Positions 1 to 7,183 of a DNA stretch of 8,440 nucleotides are shown one piece after another. Positions within the stretch are counted from its first letter, which is position 1; the number at the start of each line of letters is the position of its first letter. The notes under the pieces are model-generated. The model worked only from the letters and a program-made list of their open reading frames with translations. It made no database searches and was not told where the DNA came from. The DNA is from Clostridiaceae bacterium (GTDB taxonomy: Bacteria > Bacillota > Clostridia > Oscillospirales > Acutalibacteraceae), in NCBI GenBank assembly GCA_016302625.1, contig JAEDNG010000031.1:1-8440 (forward strand), written 5' to 3'. The translations under genes and the position numbers were made by a program.

Positions 1-2070
1 CATAGTAACGCCTGCAGACGGGCCGTCCTTCGGAACCGCAGCCTCGGTCGCATGAATGTGAATATCGCGGTTTTTATAAAAATCGGGGTCGATACCTAAA
101 TTCTCGGCATTCGAACGGACATATGTCACCGCCGCCATGGCTGACTCTTTCATAACGTCGCCCAATGAGCCTGTAAGCTCGACCTTTCCCGTCCCTGTCA
201 TAGAGGTGATTTCAAGCTGCATTATCTCGCCGCCGACAGCTGTCCAGGCAAGTCCGTTTATTATGCCGACCTCGTCCTTTTCGAGGATTGACTCCGGCTT
301 ATATTTATGCTTGCCGAGCATATTTTCAACGTCTGACTCCTTAACCGTTACCCGTTTACTCTCACCCTCAGCTATAAGCTTTGCGGATTTTCGGCATAAA
401 GAGGCAATAGAGCGCTCCAATTTTCTGACGCCGGCTTCTCTTGTATAAAAATCAATAAGCGAATAAACCGCGCCGTCGGTAATTTTTATCTGTCCGGGTT
501 TTAGTCCGTGACGCGCGATTTCCTTAGGGATAAGATGGCGTTTTGCGATATTGAACTTTTCCTCGCGAGTATAGCCCGAAATTTCTATAACCTCCATGCG
601 GTCAAGTAAAGGCGCGGGAATGGTTTCGGGATTATTCGCAGTCGCGATAAATACAGTTCGGCTTAAATCATACGGTATTTCGATATAATGGTCGACAAAG
701 GTACTGTTCTGCTCGGGGTCTAAAACCTCAAGCATTGCGGAGGACGGGTCGCCCTTGTAATCACCGCCCAGCTTATCCACTTCATCAAGAAGAATGAGCG
801 GATTGCCGCTGCCCGCGTGCTTTACCGCGTCGATAATCTTACCGGGCATAGCGCCGATATAGGTTTTTCTGTGACCTCTGATTTCCGCCTCGTCATGCAC
901 GCCGCCTAATGAAATTCGGGCGAATTTTCTACCCATACATTCGGCTATCGTTTTTCCGATTGAGGTTTTGCCGACGCCGGGAGGACCTACAAGGCAGATT
1001 ATCTGACCCTTAATATCGGGCGCTAAAGCGTAGACCGACAGCATTTCCAAAATGCGCTCCTTGACCTTTTCCATGCCGTAAATATCGCGGTTTAAGATTT
1101 TTTCGGCTTTTTTAATATCCGGGTAGGTAACTGTATCATTGTTCCACGGCAATTCTAAGCAAGTGTCTAAATATCCCCTTACAACCGTGCCCTCATGCGA
1201 GCCTCCCGGCATTTTTGCAAGCTTGTTAACCTGATTATGTAAGGCTTCCTTAACGCTGTCTTCAGCCTTCAAAGCTTCAATTTTATCGTGATAATCGTCG
1301 ATTTCATCGGCGGTTTCGTCGCCGTAAAGCTCGGAGCTTATTGCCTTCATCTGCTCGCGCAGATAGTATTCGCGCTGATTTTGGTCAATAGCCGCCTTTG
1401 CCTTTTCGTTAATACGGCGGTCGATCTCCCCTATCTCGCGCTCTTTGTCAAGCATTTCGATAAGAATTCTTGCTCTCTTTACCGGGTCATCCTGCTCCAA
1501 TATATACTGCTTATCGTCGTACGGAGCGGGCACATTTGAGGCAATATAATCCGCCAAAAAACCTAAATCCTCGGTTTCACAGACGTGCATTGCAACATCG
1601 GGAGCTATGTTCATATATACCGAAGCGTATTTATCAAACTGCTGCTTAACACGTCGCCGGAGCGTCTCGACATAAGCGGGGCGGTTCTTTATCGGCTTAT
1701 CCTCTATTTTTTGAATCTTAGCGTATAAAAATCTCGGGGTAGAGCTAAACTTGCTGATGCTTGCGCGGTATAGTCCCTCAATAAGAACCTTTGATACGTT
1801 GTCGGAAATTTTAAGAACCTGTCTGACTCTCGCAACACAGCCAATCTCATACAAATCGTCAGGGCCGGGGTCTTCGGTATGAATTTGCTTTTGTGTTACC
1901 GTGAAAATCAGCTGTTCGCCTCGGTTAACCGCGAAATTCAGGGCGGCGGCGGATTTTTTCCTGGATACATCAAACGAAATTACCGTTCCCGGGAAAACCA
2001 CCAGCGCACGAAGAGCCAAAACCGGCATGGAAATTATGTTATTATTGTTATCTTTTATAATTTCAGGCAT
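1..2070 (-). CDS. lon: ATP-dependent Lon protease, C-terminus cut off by window edge
   Basis: Cytoplasmic AAA+ serine protease that unfolds and degrades damaged or regulatory proteins. I translated the minus strand by hand: 690 uninterrupted codons run from ATG 2068-2070 to the window edge, against roughly 780-810 residues for bacterial Lon. The N-terminal substrate-binding domain starts at about residue 13 (SMPVLALRALVVFPG). A coiled-coil middle follows, then Walker A GPPGVGKTS (362-370, Lys368), Walker B LILLDEVDK (Asp429, Glu430), the sensor-2 stretch GVRKLER, and the protease domain reaching KDGPSAG with catalytic Ser685 at bases 16-18. The catalytic Lys and the stop codon lie outside the window. 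The start is supported by AGGAG at 2076-2080, five bases upstream. The lipoprotein gene ends 12 nt upstream with no terminator, so cotranscription is likely. The segment before the catalytic Ser reads ATEAAVPKDG rather than the usual VPEGAxPKDG. Identification is very secure. Confidence 0.97.
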   Translation of the reverse strand, partial: MPEIIKDNNNNIISMPVLALRALVVFPGTVISFDVSRKKSAAALNFAVNRGEQLIFTVTQKQIHTEDPGPDDLYEIGCVARVRQVLKISDNVSKVLIEGLYRASISKFSSTPRFLYAKIQKIEDKPIKNRPAYVETLRRRVKQQFDKYASVYMNIAPDVAMHVCETEDLGFLADYIASNVPAPYDDKQYILEQDDPVKRARILIEMLDKEREIGEIDRRINEKAKAAIDQNQREYYLREQMKAISSELYGDETADEIDDYHDKIEALKAEDSVKEALHNQVNKLAKMPGGSHEGTVVRGYLDTCLELPWNNDTVTYPDIKKAEKILNRDIYGMEKVKERILEMLSVYALAPDIKGQIICLVGPPGVGKTSIGKTIAECMGRKFARISLGGVHDEAEIRGHRKTYIGAMPGKIIDAVKHAGSGNPLILLDEVDKLGGDYKGDPSSAMLEVLDPEQNSTFVDHYIEIPYDLSRTVFIATANNPETIPAPLLDRMEVIEISGYTREEKFNIAKRHLIPKEIARHGLKPGQIKITDGAVYSLIDFYTREAGVRKLERSIASLCRKSAKLIAEGESKRVTVKESDVENMLGKHKYKPESILEKDEVGIINGLAWTAVGGEIMQLEITSMTGTGKVELTGSLGDVMKESAMAAVTYVRSNAENLGIDPDFYKNRDIHIHATEAAVPKDGPSAGVTM

Positions 2071-2075
2071 ATTTT

Positions 2076-2080
2076 CTCCT
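2076..2080 (-). promoter_or_regulatory. lon ribosome binding site
   Basis: AGGAG lies five bases before the lon ATG, in the 12-nt gap after the lipoprotein stop. It selects the ATG at 2068-2070 over the internal one at 2026-2028. Confidence 0.8.
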
Positions 2081-2082
2081 AT

Positions 2083-2652
2083 TTATTCATTCCAATTATC
2101 GGTATCGTAAAGCGCGGTAGCGCAAAGCATATTATCCGCAAAAACGAACATAACAACTCTGTTTTCAAAGTTATATTTAAGAACCGTGCCGTTAGAAACT
2201 CCGTAAATGAAAAATACATTATCGGAATTTGCGTCCTCTTCCGTAGGCTCAAGCTCAGGCAGAGCCTCCTTGATTTCAAGAATTGATGTTCCGCTTTCAA
2301 AGCCGTAAGCGGTATCAAGGCTTATAATGTACGATATTCCGTTGCTTTCCTTTTCTTTGTCATAATAGTAGACCAACGAGCCGTTATCTATTCTTACTGT
2401 TTTTTCGCCCTCGGTCACCGAGTAAACGTAATCCTCGCCGTTCTCCCCCGCTTGGTCATTTGCCGCCGAAAGCTCGCTTTTAAGCGTCTCGATACTGTCG
2501 CCGAGCTTATAATTACATTCGGGAAGCTGACCGAGCCCCGCGTAATACTCAAGGTCAACCGTATTGCTTTTAGAGGAATTATCGTTGTTTTTGCAGGCGG
2601 CAAACGATAAAAGCATAACGGCGGACAAAAAAAACGTGAAAACTTTTTTCAT
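2083..2652 (-). CDS. Putative lipoprotein of unknown function with two internal repeats
   Basis: I do not recognise this 189-residue protein. It begins with a lipoprotein signal peptide: MKK, a hydrophobic stretch (residues 4-19), then FAAC with Cys20 as the probable lipidated residue. The -3 position is Phe, which is not the ideal Leu. A Ser/Asn/Lys-rich linker (21-31) precedes an acidic exported domain, so it should be tethered to the outer face of the membrane. The domain appears to be two copies of a unit: GDSIETLKSEL at 51-61 matches GTSILEIKEAL at 121-131, and the DT pairs at 113 and 183 are also exactly 70 residues apart. The layout (a G-x-S-I-x-x-(I/L)-K helix, then beta-rich sequence) recalls SmpA/BLIP-like repeats, but that is only a fold guess. 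The start is supported by AAGGAA at 2662-2667, about nine bases upstream. The gene sits between pncB (50 nt upstream) and lon (12 nt downstream). Confidence 0.85.
   Translation of the reverse strand: MKKVFTFFLSAVMLLSFAACKNNDNSSKSNTVDLEYYAGLGQLPECNYKLGDSIETLKSELSAANDQAGENGEDYVYSVTEGEKTVRIDNGSLVYYYDKEKESNGISYIISLDTAYGFESGTSILEIKEALPELEPTEEDANSDNVFFIYGVSNGTVLKYNFENRVVMFVFADNMLCATALYDTDNWNE
2095..2505 (-). repeat. Tandem two-unit repeat within the lipoprotein
   Basis: This is a protein-level duplication. Residues 50-115 and 120-186 share the GxSIxx(L/I)K(S/E)xL opening, an aromatic-rich strand region with an (E/N)G turn, and a closing DT pair. Both ends are offset by 70 residues. At the DNA level the copies have diverged and are not an obvious nucleotide repeat, so the duplication is old. 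Confidence 0.5.
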
Positions 2653-2661
2653 TTAATTTAA

Positions 2662-2667
2662 TTCCTT
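2662..2667 (-). promoter_or_regulatory. Lipoprotein gene ribosome binding site
   Basis: AAGGAA lies nine bases before the ATG at 2650-2652, within the 50-nt gap after pncB. The rest of that gap (2653-2702) is AT-rich and shows no terminator and no convincing -35/-10 pair. Confidence 0.65.
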
Positions 2668-2702
2668 TCCGTGTTTTTAATAAGCCGCAAAATTTAATAC
2701 TC

Positions 2703-4145
2703 TTATGAGAGCTTATTTAAAAGCTCATGACGTAAATTCCACAAATCCTCAGACAAGTCGACATAGTAGGTATGCGGATTTTCAAAGCGCGTAACCTCGT
2801 CCCAAAGCGAGTCGACCTGCTCCGCGCGGTATTTAGAAATCTCTTTAACCGACGGAGATGTGTAGACCTGTTTGCCCTTTTGGAAAATTTTTACCTGAAG
2901 CTTTTTAGCCACAAAATCGGTAACAACCTTGCGTTTCCAGGTGTGGTCGGGGTCAAAAATCTCATAAGGCTCATTGGAATCGATTTTTTCACCCGCAAGA
3001 GTGATAACGTCGGCAATCGCTTTTCCTGTCTCGCGGTCATAAAGCCGCCACGGGATTTTAACGCCGGGAAGTGTAATTTTAGCCGCGTTTTCGCTGATTT
3101 TGATTTTGGGTATTATTTCGCCCTGCTTTTCAACGGCGGAAAGCTTGTAAACACCGCCGAAAACCGCCTCGCTTGACGCGGTTATAAGCCGTTCGCCGAC
3201 ACCGTAGCTGTCAACCTTAGCACCCTGGAAAATCATATCGCGGATAAGGTATTCGTCAAGGGAATTTGAAATGCAAATTTTGCAGTCCTCATATCCCGCC
3301 TCGTCAAGCATTTTCCTGGCTTTTTTAGTCAGATAGGTAATGTCTCCGCTGTCAATTCTGATACCGACAGGGCGCTTGCCGAGCGGCTTTAAAACGTCAT
3401 TAAAGACCTTAATGGCGTTTGGTATACCCGATTTTAAAACATTGTAGGTATCAACAAGCAACAGACAGCTGTCGGGATATCTCTCGGCGTAGGTCTTAAA
3501 GGCGGTATACTCGTCTTCAAAAAGCTGAACCCAGCTGTGTGCCATTGTGCCCGACGCGGGAACGCCGAAATCCTTTGCGGTAAGCAGGCACGAAGTACCC
3601 GTACAGCCTCCGATAATAGCGGCTCTCGCTCCGTAATAGGCGGCGCCGTAGCCGTGGGCTCGCCGTGCGCCGAATTCCATAACCGGTCTGCCGTCCGCCG
3701 CGCGGACAATGCGGTTTGCCTTTGTAGCGATAAGCGACTGATGGTTAATTGTCAGCAAGAGCATGGTTTCAAGCATAAGCGCCTGCATTGCGGGCCCTCT
3801 TACCGTAACGATTGGTTCGTGCGGGAAAATTACCGTACCCTCGGGCATTGCCCATACGTCGCAGGAAAATTTGAAGCTTCTTAAATACTCGATAAATTCC
3901 TCGGAAAAAAGCTTTAAGCTCTTTAAATACTCAATATCCTCTTCGGTAAATTCAAGATTATTCATGTATTCGATAAGCTGTTCTATCCCCGCCATTATGG
4001 CATATCCGCCGTCGTCCGGAACGCGGCGGAAGAACATATCGAAATATGTCACGGTATCGCGCATATCGCTTGTGAAAATGCCGTTCGCCATGGTAAGCTC
4101 ATAGAGGTCCATTATCATTGTAAGATTAATTTTGCTGTTTTCCAT
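2703..4145 (-). CDS. pncB: Nicotinate phosphoribosyltransferase
   Basis: Converts nicotinate and PRPP to nicotinate mononucleotide, the first step of the Preiss-Handler NAD salvage route, in the cytoplasm. Numbering from the chosen start (480 residues), it shows the N-terminal signature MDLYELTM (12-19), EFGARRAHG (157-165), GTMAHSWV (199-206) whose His203 corresponds to the phosphorylated His of the family, VDTYNVLKSG (231-240), the phosphate-binding GIRIDSGD (261-268) and GVGERLIT (315-322). The C-terminal NPHTYYVDLS and LWNLRHELL segments are typical of the Firmicutes-type enzyme, and length is normal. Two starts are possible. ATG at 4155-4157 (484 residues) has AGGGA (4158-4162) directly against it, which is too close. 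ATG at 4143-4145 has the same site 12 nt away and fits the usual N-terminus better, so I chose it. The argS stop is 28 nt upstream with no terminator, so the two genes are probably cotranscribed. Confidence 0.96.
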   Translation of the reverse strand: MENSKINLTMIMDLYELTMANGIFTSDMRDTVTYFDMFFRRVPDDGGYAIMAGIEQLIEYMNNLEFTEEDIEYLKSLKLFSEEFIEYLRSFKFSCDVWAMPEGTVIFPHEPIVTVRGPAMQALMLETMLLLTINHQSLIATKANRIVRAADGRPVMEFGARRAHGYGAAYYGARAAIIGGCTGTSCLLTAKDFGVPASGTMAHSWVQLFEDEYTAFKTYAERYPDSCLLLVDTYNVLKSGIPNAIKVFNDVLKPLGKRPVGIRIDSGDITYLTKKARKMLDEAGYEDCKICISNSLDEYLIRDMIFQGAKVDSYGVGERLITASSEAVFGGVYKLSAVEKQGEIIPKIKISENAAKITLPGVKIPWRLYDRETGKAIADVITLAGEKIDSNEPYEIFDPDHTWKRKVVTDFVAKKLQVKIFQKGKQVYTSPSVKEISKYRAEQVDSLWDEVTRFENPHTYYVDLSEDLWNLRHELLNKLS

Positions 4146-4157
4146 CTTTAATATCAT

Positions 4158-4162
4158 TCCCT
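4158..4162 (-). promoter_or_regulatory. pncB ribosome binding site that decides the start
   Basis: AGGGA abuts the ATG at 4155-4157 with no spacer but stands 12 nt before the ATG at 4143-4145. A spacer of zero should not work, so the second ATG is favoured, although 12 nt is on the long side. Confidence 0.5.
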
Positions 4163-4173
4163 GTAAATTAAGA

Positions 4174-5862
4174 TTACATTTTTTCTGGCGCGCTTATCTT
4201 CATGAGGGTAAGCACGTTCTTAATAACCGAGGCGGTGACCGCACAGAGGGTGAGCCTTGCCTGCATTAACGGCTCGTCGATGCCCTTAACGCGGCAGGCG
4301 GCGTAAAATTTGTGGAATTTTGTCGCAAGGTCAAGGACATAATGAGTTATCCTTGCGGGGTCGTAGGTTTTAGCCGACATAATAATCTCATCGGTAAGCG
4401 CCGCGATATGAAGAATAAGCTCCCTTTCCTCGGGGGTGCTTAAAAGCTTTAATTCCTCCGGGGTACAGATTCTTCTTTCAATACCCTCAGCCGCTAAATT
4501 GCGGATTATACTGCAAATTCTGGCATATGCGTACTGAACGTAATACACGGGATTTGAGTTAGACTCGCTTACCGCCAAATCAAGGTCGAAATCAAAGTGG
4601 CTGTTAGGCTCCCTTAAATTAAAGAAGAACCGCGCCGCGTCAATCGGAACCTCGTCTAACAGGGTTACAAGGGTTATAGCCTTGCCCGAACGCTTTGACG
4701 CTTTTATAACCTCGCCGTCGCGCACAAGACGCACCATCTGCATAAGCACCGCGTCAAGCTTGGCTGAGTCAACGCCGAGAGCTGTCAGCGCGGCTTTAAG
4801 GCGGGGAACATATCCGTGGTGGTCAGCACCTAAAATGTCGATTGCCTTGTCAAATTTCCTCACAACAAGCTTATTGTAGTGATACGCGATATCGGGAACC
4901 ACATAGGTCGGAACGCCGTTTGCACGGACAAGCACAAAATCCTTGTCACAGCCGAAGTCGGTCGCCTTAAACCACAGCGCGCCATCGGTTTCATAGGTGT
5001 GTCCGCTTTCTTTAAGCAGTCCGATTATCCGCATAGTTTCGCCGCTTTCATGGAGCGAGCTTTCCTTAAACCAGGTGTCGTAATGTATGCGGTATTTCGC
5101 AAGGTCGTCCTTAAGCCCCTGAATATTTTTAGGCAGAGCGAACTCAACAAGCGCCTGTCTGCGTTCTTCCTCGGTTTTTGCGATATAGCTGTCGCCGTGA
5201 ATTTCGGCGAACGCCTTCGCATGGTTTACTATATCCTCTCCGTGGTAGGAGTCCTCGGGCATTTCAACGCCGTCCTTATATAACTGCTGATACCTCAAAT
5301 CAAGCGACAAGGCGAATTTATTTATCTGATTTCCCGCGTCGTTTATATAAAATTCACGCTCGGTATAATAACCCGCAGCCTCCATAACAGCGGCTAAGCA
5401 GTCACCGAGCGCCCCGCCGCGGGCATTTCCGATGTGCATAGGACCTGTGGGATTGGCTGAGACAAACTCAACCAGCACGCGCTCGCCCTTGCCGTAATCG
5501 CTTTTGCCGTAGCTGTCACCCTTTTTATCTGCGTCAAGCAAAATATCGGCATAATACGCGTCGGACAGAAAGAAATTGATAAATCCGGGACCCGCTATCT
5601 CGCATTTTTCGACGTATGTTCCGTCAAAAACAAATTCAGCGGCTAATATCTCGGCAATCTGCCGCGGAGCTTTGTGAAAAAGCCTTGCCCACACCATGGC
5701 GGCATTTGCGGCATAATCGCCGTGCGCGCGGTCAGCCGGCGCGGAAACAGAAAAATCCGTAAGCTCCGCTTTTTCTATTATACCCTTTTCCATCGCCGAG
5801 TTTGCGGCGTTTATTATTAAATCAACTATCTGTTTTTTCGCTTCAGCTACTAAAATTGACAT
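4174..5862 (-). CDS. argS: Arginyl-tRNA synthetase
   Basis: Class Ia aminoacyl-tRNA synthetase that charges tRNA-Arg with arginine using ATP. The 562 residues are full length for the bacterial family. Order of parts: N-terminal tRNA D-loop-recognition domain (about 1-105), the catalytic domain with VEFVSANPTGPMHIGNARGG (131-150; the HIGH motif is HIGN, 143-146), the insertion and second half of the Rossmann fold with GADHHGYVPRLKAAL (345-359), the KMSKS-equivalent KASKR (387-391), and a helical DALR anticodon-binding domain (about 435-562) starting at NPVYYVQYAYARI and ending in ISAPEKM, close to the usual SAPERM end. The start at 5860-5862 lies inside the end of the DUF1934 gene, with a 20-nt overlap. 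It has a good AGAGGT at 5871-5876, eight bases upstream, which supports this start. The Met of the KMSKS loop is replaced by Ala. ArgRS is known to tolerate a degenerate motif, so activity is still expected. Confidence 0.98.
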   Translation of the reverse strand: MSILVAEAKKQIVDLIINAANSAMEKGIIEKAELTDFSVSAPADRAHGDYAANAAMVWARLFHKAPRQIAEILAAEFVFDGTYVEKCEIAGPGFINFFLSDAYYADILLDADKKGDSYGKSDYGKGERVLVEFVSANPTGPMHIGNARGGALGDCLAAVMEAAGYYTEREFYINDAGNQINKFALSLDLRYQQLYKDGVEMPEDSYHGEDIVNHAKAFAEIHGDSYIAKTEEERRQALVEFALPKNIQGLKDDLAKYRIHYDTWFKESSLHESGETMRIIGLLKESGHTYETDGALWFKATDFGCDKDFVLVRANGVPTYVVPDIAYHYNKLVVRKFDKAIDILGADHHGYVPRLKAALTALGVDSAKLDAVLMQMVRLVRDGEVIKASKRSGKAITLVTLLDEVPIDAARFFFNLREPNSHFDFDLDLAVSESNSNPVYYVQYAYARICSIIRNLAAEGIERRICTPEELKLLSTPEERELILHIAALTDEIIMSAKTYDPARITHYVLDLATKFHKFYAACRVKGIDEPLMQARLTLCAVTASVIKNVLTLMKISAPEKM

Positions 5863-6289
5863 TTTTATTTACCTCTTTAACCGTGATTTTTACCGTATTG
5901 TGGCTTATAAGATTCAAATTTGAATCAATGGTGTATTTCATTGAAATACTGCCGCCGTTTTTCTTTAAATTGTGCTTTACAGCCTCGCCGAAAATACCTA
6001 TTAACAGCTCGCCCTGCGGAGTGCAGTAATAGCAGGTGCTCCGTCTGCCCTCTTCAACCACAAGTCTGCTTTGAACCGTACCGCTTCGCTGAAGAATTAC
6101 AGAATTATCAGGCTTTACATAAAGGCAGGTCTTAACATTCTTTATGCCGAGGATTTCACTCTCGTCATATGTAATTAAATAACTGCCGTCCTTTTCTCCG
6201 AAACGACCGTCGGTTGTAAACTCAATTGTATCGCTTTCCTCATACAAGCCCTGCGTACCCTTTATGCTTATAATAACGTCCTTCATCAT
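5843..6289 (-). CDS. ywiB: DUF1934 (YwiB-like) beta-barrel protein
   Basis: Small cytoplasmic protein of 148 residues from the DUF1934/YwiB family, predicted to form a calycin-like beta-barrel; no biochemical role is established to my knowledge. Family features visible are the N-terminal strand VIISIKGTQ, the alternating polar/hydrophobic beta pattern throughout, and the C-terminal block GRRSTCYYCTPQGELL (81-96) followed by NGGSISMKYTID and LISHNTVKITV. No signal peptide or membrane segment is present. Adjacency to argS is the same as ywiB-argS in Bacillus subtilis, which supports the assignment. The gene starts with two consecutive ATG codons (6287-6289 and 6284-6286) overlapping the murI stop TGA, so its translation is probably coupled to murI; no strong Shine-Dalgarno site sits at the right distance. 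The 3' end overlaps argS by 20 nt and carries the argS ribosome binding site. The symbol is given by homology only. Confidence 0.9.
   Translation of the reverse strand: MMKDVIISIKGTQGLYEESDTIEFTTDGRFGEKDGSYLITYDESEILGIKNVKTCLYVKPDNSVILQRSGTVQSRLVVEEGRRSTCYYCTPQGELLIGIFGEAVKHNLKKNGGSISMKYTIDSNLNLISHNTVKITVKEVNKNVNFSS
5871..5876 (-). promoter_or_regulatory. argS ribosome binding site inside the DUF1934 gene
   Basis: AGAGGT lies eight bases before the argS ATG and within the last codons of the upstream gene. It supports the overlapping start, so argS can be initiated independently as well as by coupling. Confidence 0.75.
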
Positions 6290-7104
6290 AAAGCGCCTAT
6301 ATCCACCTGTTCTACCTTTCTGTCGTCTATTTCCTCTCCCAGAAGCACCGAGGCTAAATTTTTAAAGGAATCCGGCTTGTCGCTGACAAAAAAGCTGTGT
6401 TTTCCGGCGGTTTTGTCAAGCTTTTCCTTTCCGTTTGCTTTGAGATAATCTTTAACGGCAAGCGCCACCGCAACCCCCGGGTTAATAAGGGTTACACCGC
6501 CTCCCAAAAGTCCCGCGATAGCCTTTTCGAGCACCGGATAGTGGGTACAGCCGAGTATCAGCGTATCCGCGCCAGACTTTATAATCGGCTGCAAATACCG
6601 TCTGACGGTTTCTTTAACCACAATATCGTCTTCTTTATACCAGCCCTCTTCAACCAGTGGAACAAACATCGAGCAGCTGCACGCCGTAACCTCGGCGTCA
6701 GGCTTTAGCTTTAATATCTCACGCTTGTGGCTTCCGCTCGCAACCGTAGCCGCTGTACCTATTACTCCGATTTTCCCGTTTTTTGTAGCCTCAACCGCAG
6801 CTTTTGCCGCGTGGGAGACCATTTCAAAAAAAGGTACGGGAAGGCTTACCGCGCTGTCCGCCGCTACCGACGAAACCGTACCGCAGGCGGCAATAATAAG
6901 CTTTACATTATGCTTTAATAAAAACTTCTCGTCCTGAGCGGCATATTTTTTTATTGTTTCGCGGCTTCTTGTGCCGTAAGGCACGCGGCCGGTGTCTCCG
7001 AAATACACAATATCCTCGCACGGCATATGCCTTACAAGCTCTTTAGTTACCGTAAGACCGCCGAGCCCCGAGTCAAACACGCCTATTGCACGACTGTCCG
7101 CCAT
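6286..7104 (-). CDS. murI: Glutamate racemase (active-site variant)
   Basis: Interconverts L- and D-glutamate to supply D-Glu for peptidoglycan; cofactor-independent two-base mechanism in the cytoplasm. The 272 residues match the family length. Visible motifs are FDSGLGGLTV (10-19, Asp11), VYFGDTGRVPYG (33-44), the first catalytic Cys74 in AACGTVSS, GVIGTAATVASG (113-124), PLVEEG (149-154), and the second catalytic pair in LGCTHYP (Cys186, His188). Both catalytic cysteines are present, so racemase activity is likely. Two positions differ from the textbook family: CNTA is CGTV here, removing the substrate-binding Asn next to Cys74, and the later (I/V)DSG is INPG (207-210). The start at 7102-7104 has AAGGGG at 7113-7118, eight bases upstream, and lies behind a recognisable promoter. 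It is the first gene of the run and shares four bases (ATGA) with the next gene. A related Asp/Glu racemase-family function is a less likely alternative. Confidence 0.93.
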   Translation of the reverse strand: MADSRAIGVFDSGLGGLTVTKELVRHMPCEDIVYFGDTGRVPYGTRSRETIKKYAAQDEKFLLKHNVKLIIAACGTVSSVAADSAVSLPVPFFEMVSHAAKAAVEATKNGKIGVIGTAATVASGSHKREILKLKPDAEVTACSCSMFVPLVEEGWYKEDDIVVKETVRRYLQPIIKSGADTLILGCTHYPVLEKAIAGLLGGGVTLINPGVAVALAVKDYLKANGKEKLDKTAGKHSFFVSDKPDSFKNLASVLLGEEIDDRKVEQVDIGAL

Positions 7105-7112
7105 GCAATCAA

Positions 7113-7118
7113 CCCCTT
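7113..7118 (-). promoter_or_regulatory. murI ribosome binding site
   Basis: AAGGGG on the minus strand lies eight bases before the murI ATG at 7102-7104 and fixes that start. Confidence 0.75.
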
Positions 7119-7135
7119 AATTTATATTTCATTTA

Positions 7136-7164
7136 ATAATAACATATATTCGCCGTAATCGCAA
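7136..7164 (-). promoter_or_regulatory. Probable sigma-A promoter for murI and downstream genes
   Basis: Reading the minus strand, TTGCGA (7159-7164) serves as a -35 box (4 of 6 to TTGACA) and TATTAT (7136-7141) as a -10 box (5 of 6 to TATAAT), separated by exactly 17 bases. It lies just downstream of the uvrB terminator. Transcription would start near 7129, giving a leader of about 25 nt before the murI ATG. No operator or riboswitch-like fold is visible in so short a leader. Confidence 0.7.
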
Positions 7165-7183
7165 CCGGAAATTTGCTGAAATT

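Noticed and set aside
137..448. Plus-strand open frame of 103 codons, and other plus-strand frames such as 1879-2286, 2772-3176, 3537-3884, 4879-5283 and 6397-6708
   Set aside because: All lie opposite highly conserved minus-strand genes (lon, pncB, argS, murI), have no recognisable domains, and are explained as antisense shadows.
2709..2726. Inverted repeat GAGCTT/AAGCTC at the 3' end of pncB, a possible terminator
   Set aside because: It lies inside coding sequence, the stem is 6 bp and mostly AT, and on the minus strand it is not followed by a T-run.
3880..4000. Repetitive EYL-type segments in PncB (EYMNNLEF, EYLKSLKLF, EYLRSFKF), a possible repeat expansion
   Set aside because: Charged helical segments of this kind are normal in this region of Firmicutes-type nicotinate phosphoribosyltransferases, and the protein length is not increased.
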